Of a stretch of DNA of 64,000 bases, positions 7,774-16,481 are shown one piece after another. The DNA is from Flagellimonas sp. 389 (GTDB lineage: Bacteria; Bacteroidota; Bacteroidia; Flavobacteriales; Flavobacteriaceae). A program made the position numbers and the translations under genes. Under the pieces are notes generated by a model, which was given only the letters and a program-made list of their open reading frames with translations, had not been told where the DNA came from and made no database searches. The stretch spans positions 124,001 to 188,000 of the forward strand of contig NZ_JAHCMU010000001.1 in the NCBI RefSeq assembly GCF_018449435.1, written 5' to 3'. Numbering within the stretch: the first letter of the stretch is position 1; every line of letters begins with the position of its first letter.

Positions 7774-9402
7774 TTAAAAATGGTCATCCAAACTATGATG
7801 TGAATCAATTAATGGACCACCGTTAAGGATTTCCTCTGAGGCTTGACTTGCAAATTTATCAAAGTTAATGTGGAACGAGTGTGCCAATTGAATGGCTTTA
7901 CTAACATATGCTCCTTTTTGCAACCACGTGTTCATAGGATCTAATATTTCTGTTGGTACCCCGGGACAATACTTTGGCATATGCAACCCAAAAACAGGAT
8001 GGGCATCAAAATCCACATCGTCCAATTTACCTTCCAAGGCCGCAGATATCATTGCTCTGGTATACTTTAACTTTATTCTTGATCCAACTCCGTAAGGGCC
8101 TCCGCTCCATCCAGTGTTGACAAGCCAAACATTGACTCCTGCTTCTGTCATCTTTTTGCTCAACATTTCAGCGTAAACTGCTGGATGCAATGGCATAAAA
8201 GGCTCTCCAAAACATGCCGAGAACGATGGTACGGGCTCGTTAATACCAGCCTCTGTACCAGCAACCTTGGCAGTATATCCCGAGATGAAGTGATATGCTG
8301 CTTGACCAGGGGTCAATTTAGACATTGGAGGCAAAACACCAAAGGCATCGCACGTTAAGAAAAAGATATTTTTTGGGTTCGATGCATACGAAGGTTTTTG
8401 AATGTTATCAATATGGTCGATTGGATAACTTACTCTTGTATTTTGAGTGATTGAGCTATCAAAATAATCAACTTCTTTGGTACCTTCTTTAAAAACAACA
8501 TTTTCCAACAATGCACCAGGCCTGATCGCCCTAAAAATATCTGGTTCCTTTTCTTCGGTAAGGTCAATTACTTTAGCATAACACCCCCCTTCAAAATTGA
8601 AGATAATATTTTCGGCTGTCCAACCATGTTCGTCATCACCTATCAGTTTTCTATCGGGATCTGCGGATAAGGTCGTTTTTCCAGTACCTGATAAGCCAAA
8701 GAAAATTGCGGTATCCTCTTTTTCGCCAACGTTTGCAGAACAGTGCATTGGCAAGACGTTCTTATCAACGGGCAATATTAAGTTCAATGCAGAAAAAATT
8801 CCTTTTTTTATTTCACCAGGATACTCCGACCCACCAACCAAGGCGACTTTACGCGTAAAATCAAGGATAGAGAAATTTCCAGCAATAATGCCGAACTCCT
8901 CTGGATTAGGTGCTTCGTATCTAGGCGCACAAAGTACCAGCCATTCTTCTTCAAAGTCTTTCAGTTCTTCATCAGAAAGCCTTAAAAACATATTTTTGAC
9001 GAAGTAGTTGGACCATGGAAATTCAGTAACCGTACGAACATTCATAGTATAATCTGGATGAGAGCAAACAGCGGCATCCCTTGCATAAACCTCTTTATTA
9101 GAAAGATATTTAGTTATTTCGTCATAGAGTTTTTTAAAGTTATCTGGTGAAATTGGTTTATTGATTCTACCCCACCATACCCTATCTTTGGTATAGTCAT
9201 CTTTTACCAAAAAACGATCTTTGGGCGAACGCCCCGTAAACTTACCTGTATTTATGGATAGTGTACCATTTTCGGTTTCGGTGCCCATCCCCTTTTCAAC
9301 AGTAATTTTTTGGAGGGTTTCAGGATCTAAGTTCCAATGTACTCTGGCATTCTTAATTCCATACTTTTCCAATTCTTTTGTCTCTCTGATAATAGCTTTC
9401 AT
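7774..9402 (-). CDS. pckA: Phosphoenolpyruvate carboxykinase (ATP)
   Basis: Converts oxaloacetate and ATP to phosphoenolpyruvate, CO2 and ADP, the entry step of gluconeogenesis. The P-loop GLSGTGKTT lies near residue 237, followed by the kinase-2 region LIGDDEHGW that supplies metal ligands. The N-terminal NTGKFTGRSPKDRF block binds oxaloacetate. Full family length (542 aa). The ATG at 9402 is preceded by an A-rich leader. It heads a two-gene unit with phosphofructokinase. A 255-base gap upstream, containing a strong hairpin, is its probable control region. I found no CRP/FNR palindrome there. Confidence 0.97.
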   Translation of the reverse strand: MKAIIRETKELEKYGIKNARVHWNLDPETLQKITVEKGMGTETENGTLSINTGKFTGRSPKDRFLVKDDYTKDRVWWGRINKPISPDNFKKLYDEITKYLSNKEVYARDAAVCSHPDYTMNVRTVTEFPWSNYFVKNMFLRLSDEELKDFEEEWLVLCAPRYEAPNPEEFGIIAGNFSILDFTRKVALVGGSEYPGEIKKGIFSALNLILPVDKNVLPMHCSANVGEKEDTAIFFGLSGTGKTTLSADPDRKLIGDDEHGWTAENIIFNFEGGCYAKVIDLTEEKEPDIFRAIRPGALLENVVFKEGTKEVDYFDSSITQNTRVSYPIDHIDNIQKPSYASNPKNIFFLTCDAFGVLPPMSKLTPGQAAYHFISGYTAKVAGTEAGINEPVPSFSACFGEPFMPLHPAVYAEMLSKKMTEAGVNVWLVNTGWSGGPYGVGSRIKLKYTRAMISAALEGKLDDVDFDAHPVFGLHMPKYCPGVPTEILDPMNTWLQKGAYVSKAIQLAHSFHINFDKFASQASEEILNGGPLIDSHHSLDDHF

Positions 9403-9552
9403 GATATTATTAATTTAAAAATTTGTGTCCAAAAATCATAGACCAACGGTACAACTGCAACGCGGTTACAAAAACAATACTAGTGGCCACTTACCTTATA
9501 AATCAAAAAAACTATTAACGGGACTACATCGTTACCTCACTCAAATTTTTAT

Positions 9553-9589
9553 GGGCTTGAACCCGCATGCCCAAAGACGAAGCGGGTTC
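9553..9589. other. Stem-loop in the gap upstream of pckA
   Basis: An 8-bp perfect inverted repeat, GAACCCGC at 9559-9566 with GCGGGTTC at 9582-9589, overlaps a second pairing GGGC (9553) with GCCC (9569). There is no T-run on either side, so it is not a standard terminator. It lies after the DUF4914-like gene and 150-190 bases before the pckA start on the same strand. It could stabilise the upstream mRNA end or sit in a pckA leader. Confidence 0.4.
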
Positions 9590-9657
9590 CACCCAATCTA
9601 AAAGGTTTACACCACTATAAGAACTTTAACTTCATTCATCAAATGTTATTCACTTTT

Positions 9658-11544
9658 TTAAGATTTAAATATTCGTTCATAATCTTCTACTGAACCATTG
9701 TCCAGACAACATTCAATTATATGTTTACCCAACGGGTTCAACGTATCATCCTGAAACTGTGCCAGTGTCTGGATAAAGAAATCATACAATATTTTAGCAC
9801 CTTGATCATATGCTTCCTTTCCTACTTCTTCCTGATATTCCACTTTTAGGAACCATTTTGGAATTTGCCGTCCTTCAACTTTCATTGTGTTCATGGCATA
9901 ACCCAATAGGCTGCATCTAGAAGCGCTTAGTCTATGCGGGGAAAAGTTTGCGTTACCTCTACGTGCAAGATATTCACGGCTAATCCATTGCGGCATAAAG
10001 CTTGTTTTCCAAGCACCAATATGCTGATTTGGCGTGAGAATGTACTTCACCTTTGGGGTATTTTGTATTTGCTCGAGCAACAGATTGGCTTGTTTTACTT
10101 TTTTACCCGTGGCAAATGGCCAATAACTACCTACACCTTCACTACCAATACCTTTGGTCTGGATAATACTAGGATTTGCGTGCCCTCTAGGTGCTACCAA
10201 ACGCCATAGCCAAGCCAATGCCGGAGGCAATATGTGCATCATACCAACAATTCCATAATTTGGGTTTTCCATGGTACAAGGTGGTGTTCGGAAACCAATG
10301 CTCCTGATATCGACCTTTACCGGTTTCGAGTATACGCCCGGTACCGATTCACGTGGTAAAATCACCCTTGGATTTGGACAGGGCACTCCGGGTTCATCTT
10401 CCTTGTGGTCCCAAATCATTGCATGTCCACCCGGAACAGCTTCTATATTTAAAAACAGTAAAGGATTTTTTGGTTGTGCAGTGATTTTTTCAAGCATGGT
10501 ATCCTTCCCATATTCATCAATATGGTCAACACGGACGAACCAAGCGTCTTCCGCATCCTCCAACCATAACTTCTTCTTATCTTTTTGAAGATTAGGATGG
10601 CACAACGCCATATCATCGGTTACAGGTTCTAGATCACAGGTTCTTGGAAGTTCTATTGTACGCTCTTCACCAGTGAGCACATTCTTACCCAATAACAGAC
10701 TACCATCTGACTTTCGGTGGGGCAGTTGCAGCATTTCACTTTTACCGCCACCACTTGCTCCTTCGTGCATCATGGTTATCACATTGTCATAAGGTGTAAT
10801 AACACGTACTGTAGAACAGTGAGCCGTAACCCAACCTTCGTCTTCCCCTTTACCGATCAACATTCCATATACACCTTTTTTAGCACTTGGCCCTGGATAT
10901 AAATTGTATGCGAACATTTCGTATTTACCCGGTATTCTGTTGTGTACCACGACTTGTTTTCCTTCAAAATGGGTATGGCGAAAAGGTGGGGCAGCATATA
11001 TTACTGCTTCTGGCGCAAAATCTTCAGGTAGTTTATCTGGATCAAGTATGCCTTGTAAAAGGGCCAGTCCCAGTCCAAAAAAACCTGTATTGGCGGGAAT
11101 GATAGCTACTGCAGCATACCCCATGCCAGGTTGGCCGGCATTAAAATAGAATAGTGCCAAATCCTGTGTTTTCAGCCATTCAAATGTTTCTTCCCTTAGC
11201 GAATCAAAAGCATAACCAAACCGTTTTTCAAAGGTAGGTTTATCTGTGGGCAGATCATCAGCTATCACCATACAGTCTGGATCGCGTCGACGCATGTATG
11301 CTTCGGTATAGTTGGCTGCAATACCATTTTTTGTACGGGCCACTTCAGCTTCAAGATAGCTGCGCCCATCTGGCAAATAGAATCGCACTTCATGAAAGTT
11401 GCTCTCTTTACCGCCAGCGGCCAGCTCTACCAATTCCTGTGCATTTCTTGCAACGGTAACACTTGGTGCTACTTCCAGCAAGTCTTCTAGTTCCTTAATG
11501 CTACCAACCGGGAGCTTTTCTAGGGTCATTTCCATTTCGGTCAT
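9658..11544 (-). CDS. DUF4914-like P-loop protein
   Basis: A 628-residue protein that I associate with the uncharacterised DUF4914 family. It has a clear nucleotide-binding P-loop, HEGASGGGKSEM, at about residues 258-270, and a later PCPNPRVILPRESVPGVYSK block. The GASGGGKS loop followed by LQLPHR resembles the PEP carboxykinase/HPr-kinase type of P-loop, which hints at a phosphotransfer enzyme on a small carboxylate. No substrate is known. It has no signal peptide, so it is cytosolic. It is the last gene after USP and SLC13 carrier genes on the same strand and lies just upstream of pckA. That context suggests organic-acid metabolism, which is an inference. Confidence 0.7.
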   Translation of the reverse strand: MTEMEMTLEKLPVGSIKELEDLLEVAPSVTVARNAQELVELAAGGKESNFHEVRFYLPDGRSYLEAEVARTKNGIAANYTEAYMRRRDPDCMVIADDLPTDKPTFEKRFGYAFDSLREETFEWLKTQDLALFYFNAGQPGMGYAAVAIIPANTGFFGLGLALLQGILDPDKLPEDFAPEAVIYAAPPFRHTHFEGKQVVVHNRIPGKYEMFAYNLYPGPSAKKGVYGMLIGKGEDEGWVTAHCSTVRVITPYDNVITMMHEGASGGGKSEMLQLPHRKSDGSLLLGKNVLTGEERTIELPRTCDLEPVTDDMALCHPNLQKDKKKLWLEDAEDAWFVRVDHIDEYGKDTMLEKITAQPKNPLLFLNIEAVPGGHAMIWDHKEDEPGVPCPNPRVILPRESVPGVYSKPVKVDIRSIGFRTPPCTMENPNYGIVGMMHILPPALAWLWRLVAPRGHANPSIIQTKGIGSEGVGSYWPFATGKKVKQANLLLEQIQNTPKVKYILTPNQHIGAWKTSFMPQWISREYLARRGNANFSPHRLSASRCSLLGYAMNTMKVEGRQIPKWFLKVEYQEEVGKEAYDQGAKILYDFFIQTLAQFQDDTLNPLGKHIIECCLDNGSVEDYERIFKS

Positions 11545-11613
11545 TTTATATTTGATTTATTGCGTGATATTCTTATTATGATTAGTATCTCTTATTCAAT
11601 TCAAAAGTTAAAT

Positions 11614-13452
11614 TCAAAAACTCCAGACCAATGGTACAATCAATATCGTTGCTATAAAAAATAGCAGTAATAGCGGGCCACCTACCCTTATATAATCTAT
11701 AAACTTATATCCCCCAGAAGACATTACCATTGCATTTGTAGTAGTGCCTACAGGAGTTAAAAATGCTGTTGAAGCACTTATGGCCACCGTTATCAAATAG
11801 GGTTTTGGAGAAACACCCAATGATGTTGCCGCCAATAATGCTATTGGCGCCATGAGCACTGCCGTAGCTGAATTATTAATGGTTTGGCTAAATGCTGTGG
11901 TCAGTAAAAAAATTCCTCCTAAAAGAACCGTTGGGTGTATACTTCCCAACATATCTACCAATCCGTTAGCTGCCATTTCGGCAACCCCTGTCTTTTGAAG
12001 AGCAGTCCCCATGGGTATCATAGCGGCAATCATAACAACACTTGTCCAGCTAATGCCTTTATATGCTTTTGATATAGGTACGCATCGTGTCAACAACATA
12101 ATTCCCGCACAAATGAGCGCAGCTATCGCGCCGGGGAATACTTTAAACACTAAGAGCAATATCATTAAGATAAGCGTTCCCATAGCTATGTAGCTTCTTG
12201 TGCTGAGTGTAGCAACATTTTTGGAAAGTGCTTCTGGACTACCAGAAATAACTACATTCTCGTATAGCGACTTTAAGGTTTCTATGTTTTCCCAAGGACC
12301 TCTTATTACAAAAGCATCGCCTGCTTCCATTTTTATTTTACCTGAAAGTGGTCTGTTATTTCTTGATGCGGCCAGCAATTGGACCCCAGCCCTTTTTAAA
12401 TAATTACCCAAGTTGATGGTTCTCCCTACGAAAATAGAGTTCGGTGTCAATAGCATTTCTGCCATACCTACTTCTTGATTGATCAATTCGTTTTTCAATG
12501 TATCCATTTCCGCAGGTGTTGGAATGACGCCCAAACTAAATTTTAATACCAATTTATCGACTGCCTCAGGCGTTCCCTTCACGGTAATGATATCATGATA
12601 CCGCATTTCCGTATCAGGTTCTGGAAGCTCTACAAATTGTGGCACCCGTTTATGAAGTGGGCTTGGATGTCTTCGTTTTAAACGCATCACGGCAATTTGA
12701 TATTTCGATTCAAAATTCCAATCTCCAATTTTAGTATCTATTAAAGGGGACATTGAGCGAATTCGAAGTCGGTATAAATTGTCTCCAATACTATAGTTTG
12801 AAATCCATTTGTGCATCTCTGCATCAATATCGGCAGGTCTTTCATTCGTCTGCCTTTTGGGCAACAATCTATATCCTACATATCTGAAATAAATGATGGC
12901 AATAATCAACAGTGGCAGACCTATCAGACCAAATTCGAAAAATGAAAACCCCTCAAGATTGTTTTCAATAAGCGTATTACTTGCTATGATATTTGGCGGC
13001 GTACCTGTTAAGGTCAACAACCCTCCTGTATTGGAGCCGAAAGCCACTGGCATCAATAACTTTGATGGCAACGTTCCTGCACTCCACGCCGCTGAAACAG
13101 TTACCGGAAGCAAAGCTGCAACCGTCCCTGTATTGCTTACAAAACCTGAAAGAACACTGGCACCCAATGTAACAATGACCAATAATTTTGGAACACTTTT
13201 GCCTGCCCAGCTTACAAAACGCTGACCGGCCAGAGCCGTCCAACCAGTTCTCGATAATCCCTCACCAATAATGAACAGTGCGGCAATCATGATTACCGTA
13301 GTGTTACTAAAACCACTTAGGGTCTCACTTACATCTAGTATCCCTGTCAAATAGAGCGATAACATCGACATTAGTGCCACAACATCTGGTTGAAATTTTC
13401 CCCAGATAAACAAAGTAATTGTAATACCTAGTATTACGAGTAGTGTTAACAT
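11614..13452 (-). CDS. SLC13/DASS-type carrier with two RCK_C domains
   Basis: Inner-membrane carrier of the divalent anion:Na+ symporter/ArsB-NhaD superfamily. Hydrophobic blocks occupy residues 1-190 and 395-612, each containing an SNTGTVAALLPV- or NNSATAVLMAP-like hairpin typical of substrate and Na+ sites. The central hydrophilic part (about 205-390) shows two TrkA-C-like segments (RIRSMSPLIDTKIGDWNFE and LTPNSIFVGRTINLGNYL), which are regulatory ligand-binding domains. Candidate substrates are dicarboxylates or sulfate. It sits 22 bases after the USP gene and 69 bases before the DUF4914-like gene, so all three probably share the USP promoter. Confidence 0.85.
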   Translation of the reverse strand: MLTLLVILGITITLFIWGKFQPDVVALMSMLSLYLTGILDVSETLSGFSNTTVIMIAALFIIGEGLSRTGWTALAGQRFVSWAGKSVPKLLVIVTLGASVLSGFVSNTGTVAALLPVTVSAAWSAGTLPSKLLMPVAFGSNTGGLLTLTGTPPNIIASNTLIENNLEGFSFFEFGLIGLPLLIIAIIYFRYVGYRLLPKRQTNERPADIDAEMHKWISNYSIGDNLYRLRIRSMSPLIDTKIGDWNFESKYQIAVMRLKRRHPSPLHKRVPQFVELPEPDTEMRYHDIITVKGTPEAVDKLVLKFSLGVIPTPAEMDTLKNELINQEVGMAEMLLTPNSIFVGRTINLGNYLKRAGVQLLAASRNNRPLSGKIKMEAGDAFVIRGPWENIETLKSLYENVVISGSPEALSKNVATLSTRSYIAMGTLILMILLLVFKVFPGAIAALICAGIMLLTRCVPISKAYKGISWTSVVMIAAMIPMGTALQKTGVAEMAANGLVDMLGSIHPTVLLGGIFLLTTAFSQTINNSATAVLMAPIALLAATSLGVSPKPYLITVAISASTAFLTPVGTTTNAMVMSSGGYKFIDYIRVGGPLLLLFFIATILIVPLVWSF

Positions 13453-13474
13453 AGTGTTTTTGTTGAAGTTGTCA

Positions 13475-14266
13475 TTAATCCAAAGTTAAAACTGGGATTT
13501 CAGAATGCAAAGTCAACAGTTTTGTCAAGCGCCCCTCCGATGGAGTGCTGTTTTTTGTATGATTTCTGGGCAAAATTGCCAAAAGGTCAATATTCTTTTT
13601 CGTAATATAATCTAGAATTCCTTCCTCTACATCTTCATTTTTACTAAAAGCATGTTCTTCGTAAAAATGCTCCAAGTAGTATTTGAGTAGATTTTCATTA
13701 CTATCCACAACAGTCTCCTCTGCATAAACAGATTCTTTATAGATTGTTAATACGTGCACCTTGGAGTCAAAAGTTCTAGAAATATCCAAAAGTGTACGCA
13801 ACACTTCTCTATCGTCTATTTTCTCGTTGCCCAAGACCAATGCTATGTCTGTAGGTTCTTTGATTTCACATCCAAAAGGAACTGATATCATTGGACAATT
13901 GGCCTCCAATGCAAGCCTGGATGTGTTCGTTATAGCCTCATCCGTACTTTTATCTACCATGGTACCCATAACTATTAGGTTAGCTCCATGTTCTACTTGT
14001 GTTTCAAGAATTTTTTTTATGATTTCACCCTTGGCAGTAATAAAAGAGGGAGGGTTTTTCACCTTTCTTTTAAAAGATTTCAAAGCTTTGGAGAAATCTA
14101 TTTTTAAGGTTTTTTCTTCGGACTCTGTTATCGGCATAGCGGCTACATATAACGCCAATATCTCTATATCCCTATTTGGGCCAGCAAAACTCATTGTATA
14201 CTTCAAAGCATTTATCGAGGCTTCTGAAAAATCAAAAGGGATTAAAATTTTAGTAATTAGATTCAT
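13475..14266 (-). CDS. Universal stress protein, tandem UspA domains
   Basis: Two UspA-type alpha/beta domains in 263 residues. The first begins KILIPFDFSEASINALKYTMSFA, the standard UspA opening. Its nucleotide-binding loop is degraded: the usual G-x2-G-x9-G-S/T is replaced by GTMVDKSTDEAITNTSRLAL, so ATP binding is doubtful. The second domain starts near DIALVLGNEKIDDREVL and is also divergent. It is the first gene of the USP-SLC13-DUF4914 unit. A TGAT-N4-ATCA box with a perfect TAATTTTG element upstream points to CRP/FNR activation, as for the other two USP genes in this window. Confidence 0.85.
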   Translation of the reverse strand: MNLITKILIPFDFSEASINALKYTMSFAGPNRDIEILALYVAAMPITESEEKTLKIDFSKALKSFKRKVKNPPSFITAKGEIIKKILETQVEHGANLIVMGTMVDKSTDEAITNTSRLALEANCPMISVPFGCEIKEPTDIALVLGNEKIDDREVLRTLLDISRTFDSKVHVLTIYKESVYAEETVVDSNENLLKYYLEHFYEEHAFSKNEDVEEGILDYITKKNIDLLAILPRNHTKNSTPSEGRLTKLLTLHSEIPVLTLD

Positions 14267-14300
14267 ACCTGAAAAATTTAAATGAAAGAATTCATGACCT

Positions 14301-14343
14301 CAAAATTATAGCTGGACACCGACCTAAAACATGATGGAAATCA
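14301..14343 (-). promoter_or_regulatory. CRP/FNR box and -7 element for the USP-SLC13 unit
   Basis: Palindrome TGATGGAAATCA at 14332-14343 and minus-strand -7 element TAATTTTG at 14301-14308. Centre-to-centre spacing is 33 bp. The USP start codon is 35 bases downstream of the -7 box. Confidence 0.75.
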
Positions 14344-14390
14344 GGTTTTGGATATTTAGCGAGAGAAAACTCGATTTCTATTTTTTCACA

Positions 14391-14453
14391 ATGGACAAAG
14401 AAGAAATTTTGGACATATTGGCTATCTTTAAAATCATTTTAAAAAACGACTGA
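14391..14453 (+). CDS. Possible 20-aa leader peptide before the ROK kinase
   Basis: A tiny frame, MDKEEILDILAIFKIILKND, ends four bases before the ROK start codon. It resembles an amphipathic helix and is close enough to be translationally coupled. A frame this short occurs easily by chance, so it is recorded only as a possibility. Confidence 0.2.
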   Translation: MDKEEILDILAIFKIILKND

Positions 14454-14457
14454 GCAC

Positions 14458-15414
14458 ATGGAAATTGTTATAGGAATAGACATTGGTGGAACCAAGACCA
14501 AAATTGGATTGGTGGACAAAAATGGAAAATGCCTTGTCAAAACTTTCTTTAGAACCAAGGAGTTTCCAGATTTGGATACTTATCTTGATAAAATCCGTAG
14601 CACATCGGAAGAACTTATTGAAAATTTAGGAAAGAAGGTCACTGTTCTGGGGTGCGGTATTGGAGCACCAAACGCTTCCAGCAAAAGAGGAACTATAGAA
14701 AACGCCAGTAATCTGCTTTGGAAAGGCAGTGTTCCCATTCTTGAAAAATTGAAAGAACGCATGGATATGCCCATGAGAATCATGAACGATGCAAGCGCCG
14801 CTGCATTGGGCGAAATGCTTTTTGGAAGAGGTAGAAACATGACCGACTTTATAGTAGTAACATTAGGCACAGGATTTGGTGCTGGCATTGTTGCCAATGG
14901 TCAACTTATAGATGGTTATGACGGTTTTGCCGGAGAATTGGGCCACGTAGATATGACTATAGGGGATGGAAGATTAACAGGATTGGGTGTCCGTGGCGGA
15001 TTAGAAGCTTATGTTTCCGCTACAGGTCTAAAGCGTACCATAATGTACATGCTGAGCAAATATATTGTGGACTCAAGATTTAAGGATGTGGCTTACAACG
15101 ACCTTCATGGAGAGGATATCACAAAAGCTGCAGAGGAAGGTGATATTATTGCTATAAAGGCATTTGATTATACTGCAAAAATAATGGCACTGGCTTTGGC
15201 AAATTTTACAGCTTTCACCCAACCGGAAGCTTTTATTTTAATGGGTGGCCTTGTCAATAGTGGAAAATGGATAAAAGAACCCCTAGACAAATATTTTAAC
15301 GAATACCTTTTAGATGTGTATAAAGGTAAGGTAAAACTACTGGAATCTGGAATGGATGGTAAAACTGCTGCCATTTGTGGCGCTGCTGCGCTCATTTGGG
15401 AAGACAAAAAATAA
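14458..15414 (+). CDS. ROK-family sugar kinase (glucokinase-like)
   Basis: Cytosolic ASKHA-fold kinase. The phosphate-1 loop GIDIGGTKTKIG is at residues 5-16. The phosphate-2 region VTLGTGFGAGIV and the catalytic GFAGELGHVDM block follow in order. One oddity is that the zinc motif CxCGxxGCxE of most ROK proteins is absent: the equivalent stretch reads GRLTGLGVRGGLEAYVSATG with no cysteine. Glu in GGLEAY is retained. The protein is therefore a zinc-less ROK variant, with glucose as the likely but unproven substrate. It stands alone on the plus strand. The box at 14332-14343 is spaced for the opposite gene, not this one. Confidence 0.85.
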   Translation: MEIVIGIDIGGTKTKIGLVDKNGKCLVKTFFRTKEFPDLDTYLDKIRSTSEELIENLGKKVTVLGCGIGAPNASSKRGTIENASNLLWKGSVPILEKLKERMDMPMRIMNDASAAALGEMLFGRGRNMTDFIVVTLGTGFGAGIVANGQLIDGYDGFAGELGHVDMTIGDGRLTGLGVRGGLEAYVSATGLKRTIMYMLSKYIVDSRFKDVAYNDLHGEDITKAAEEGDIIAIKAFDYTAKIMALALANFTAFTQPEAFILMGGLVNSGKWIKEPLDKYFNEYLLDVYKGKVKLLESGMDGKTAAICGAAALIWEDKK

Positions 15415-15591
15415 TTTTCTTGTTTACCTTTCAATTGGGCATTGTATTTTTTAGAAATTTCCTAGGACTTTTTAACTATTTACGGCCCACAAAATCAATT
15501 TCTTAAATCATAGGGAAATAATTTCATTTAGAAATAGACCTGTTTCAACATCGTCTTATTGCTTTCATATTTTAAGGTTCGGCCTCTGGAA

Positions 15592-15635
15592 TGATAAGTA
15601 TCATATTTATCCGATTCATTAAAACCAAAACTTTG
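15592..15635 (+). promoter_or_regulatory. CRP/FNR box and -7 element for the DUF2490 gene
   Basis: Palindrome TGATAAGTATCA at 15592-15603 and a weaker -7 element AAACTTTG at 15628-15635, 34 bp centre to centre. The start codon at 15661 is 25 bases downstream. This is the only one of ten promoters that deviates by one base from the 33-bp rule. Confidence 0.65.
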
Positions 15636-15660
15636 CATATCAATATTCAAAGCGGCTTTT

Positions 15661-16377
15661 ATGGGAGGTGCAAAGCAATTTCCATTTTTTGTTTTTTTCA
15701 CAACATTTTTTATTCTAACCAACACAACTTCTTACGGACAAGGCGATAGTGAAGATAGGTCTGGCTCTTGGCTCGTTCTTTACGGTACCAACAAGGTTCA
15801 TGAGAAATGGAGCATTCCGCTCGTAGGTATCCTTAGACATCACGACATGTTCGAGAAATATGAATTTGCCTTTGTTAGGACGGGTTTGTCGTATAAATTC
15901 AATAACTCATCTGCCTTGACAGCGGGGGTCGCTTATTTAAGTTCAAAGAACTACACCGGATCAGAAGAATTTCCAAATGCCACACAGTTTTGGGTTTATG
16001 AAGAGTACAGCCTAAAATCAAAATCTAAAAAAAACAAGATTTCCCACAGATGGAGATTTGAAACAAGATGGAAAAAAAACACCAATAATGTTCGTATCAA
16101 TAATAGATTAAGGTATCGACTTCAATTTGTTAAGCCCCTTTATAAGAATGTATATTTTAGAACATTTAATGAGTTCTTTATAAATATAGAACCTCAGCTG
16201 TTCAATCAAAATAGATTCTACATTGGTTTAGGACAAACAATATCCCCTTCTCTTAAAGTAGGTATTGGATACTTAAAAAATCATTTTGATAAATCCGACC
16301 ATGATGTGGTTAGGATGTCGCTAACATTCAAAACCGATTTTACAAAAAAAGATATGGCACATAATACCGCTGAGTAA
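15661..16377 (+). CDS. DUF2490 family outer-membrane-type protein
   Basis: Secreted protein with a signal peptide ending at about TTSYGQ (residues 22-27). The mature part starts RSGSWLVLYGTNKVHEKWSIP, the usual opening of DUF2490 proteins. Short amphipathic strands alternate through the chain (RHRWRFETRW-like, VRINNRLRYRLQFV, VYFRTFNEFFIN), ending in a strand LKVGIGYLKNHFD and a final strand before the polar tail. This fits a small outer-membrane beta barrel. The role is unknown. A CRP/FNR-type box lies 57 bases upstream of the start, and tonB follows with its own box, so both respond to the same signal. Confidence 0.75.
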   Translation: MGGAKQFPFFVFFTTFFILTNTTSYGQGDSEDRSGSWLVLYGTNKVHEKWSIPLVGILRHHDMFEKYEFAFVRTGLSYKFNNSSALTAGVAYLSSKNYTGSEEFPNATQFWVYEEYSLKSKSKKNKISHRWRFETRWKKNTNNVRINNRLRYRLQFVKPLYKNVYFRTFNEFFINIEPQLFNQNRFYIGLGQTISPSLKVGIGYLKNHFDKSDHDVVRMSLTFKTDFTKKDMAHNTAE

Positions 16378-16416
16378 AGCTATCATAGCACAAGAGAGCT
16401 ATTTATGATTCATACC

Positions 16417-16459
16417 TGATTATTATCATATTTTATTTTTTAACCCCTGCATAACTTTA
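16417..16459 (+). promoter_or_regulatory. CRP/FNR box and -7 element for tonB
   Basis: Palindrome TGATTATTATCA at 16417-16428 and -7 element TAACTTTA at 16452-16459, 33 bp centre to centre. The box and its flanks (ACCTGAT, ATTATCAT) closely resemble the hemN box. Confidence 0.7.
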
Positions 16460-16481
16460 TCTCAATTAAATAAGAAAAGTC

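Noticed and set aside
14332..14343. CRP/FNR box as a regulator of the ROK kinase on the plus strand
   Set aside because: No TAnnTTTG element lies at 33 bp on that side, while a perfect one lies on the minus side before the USP gene.
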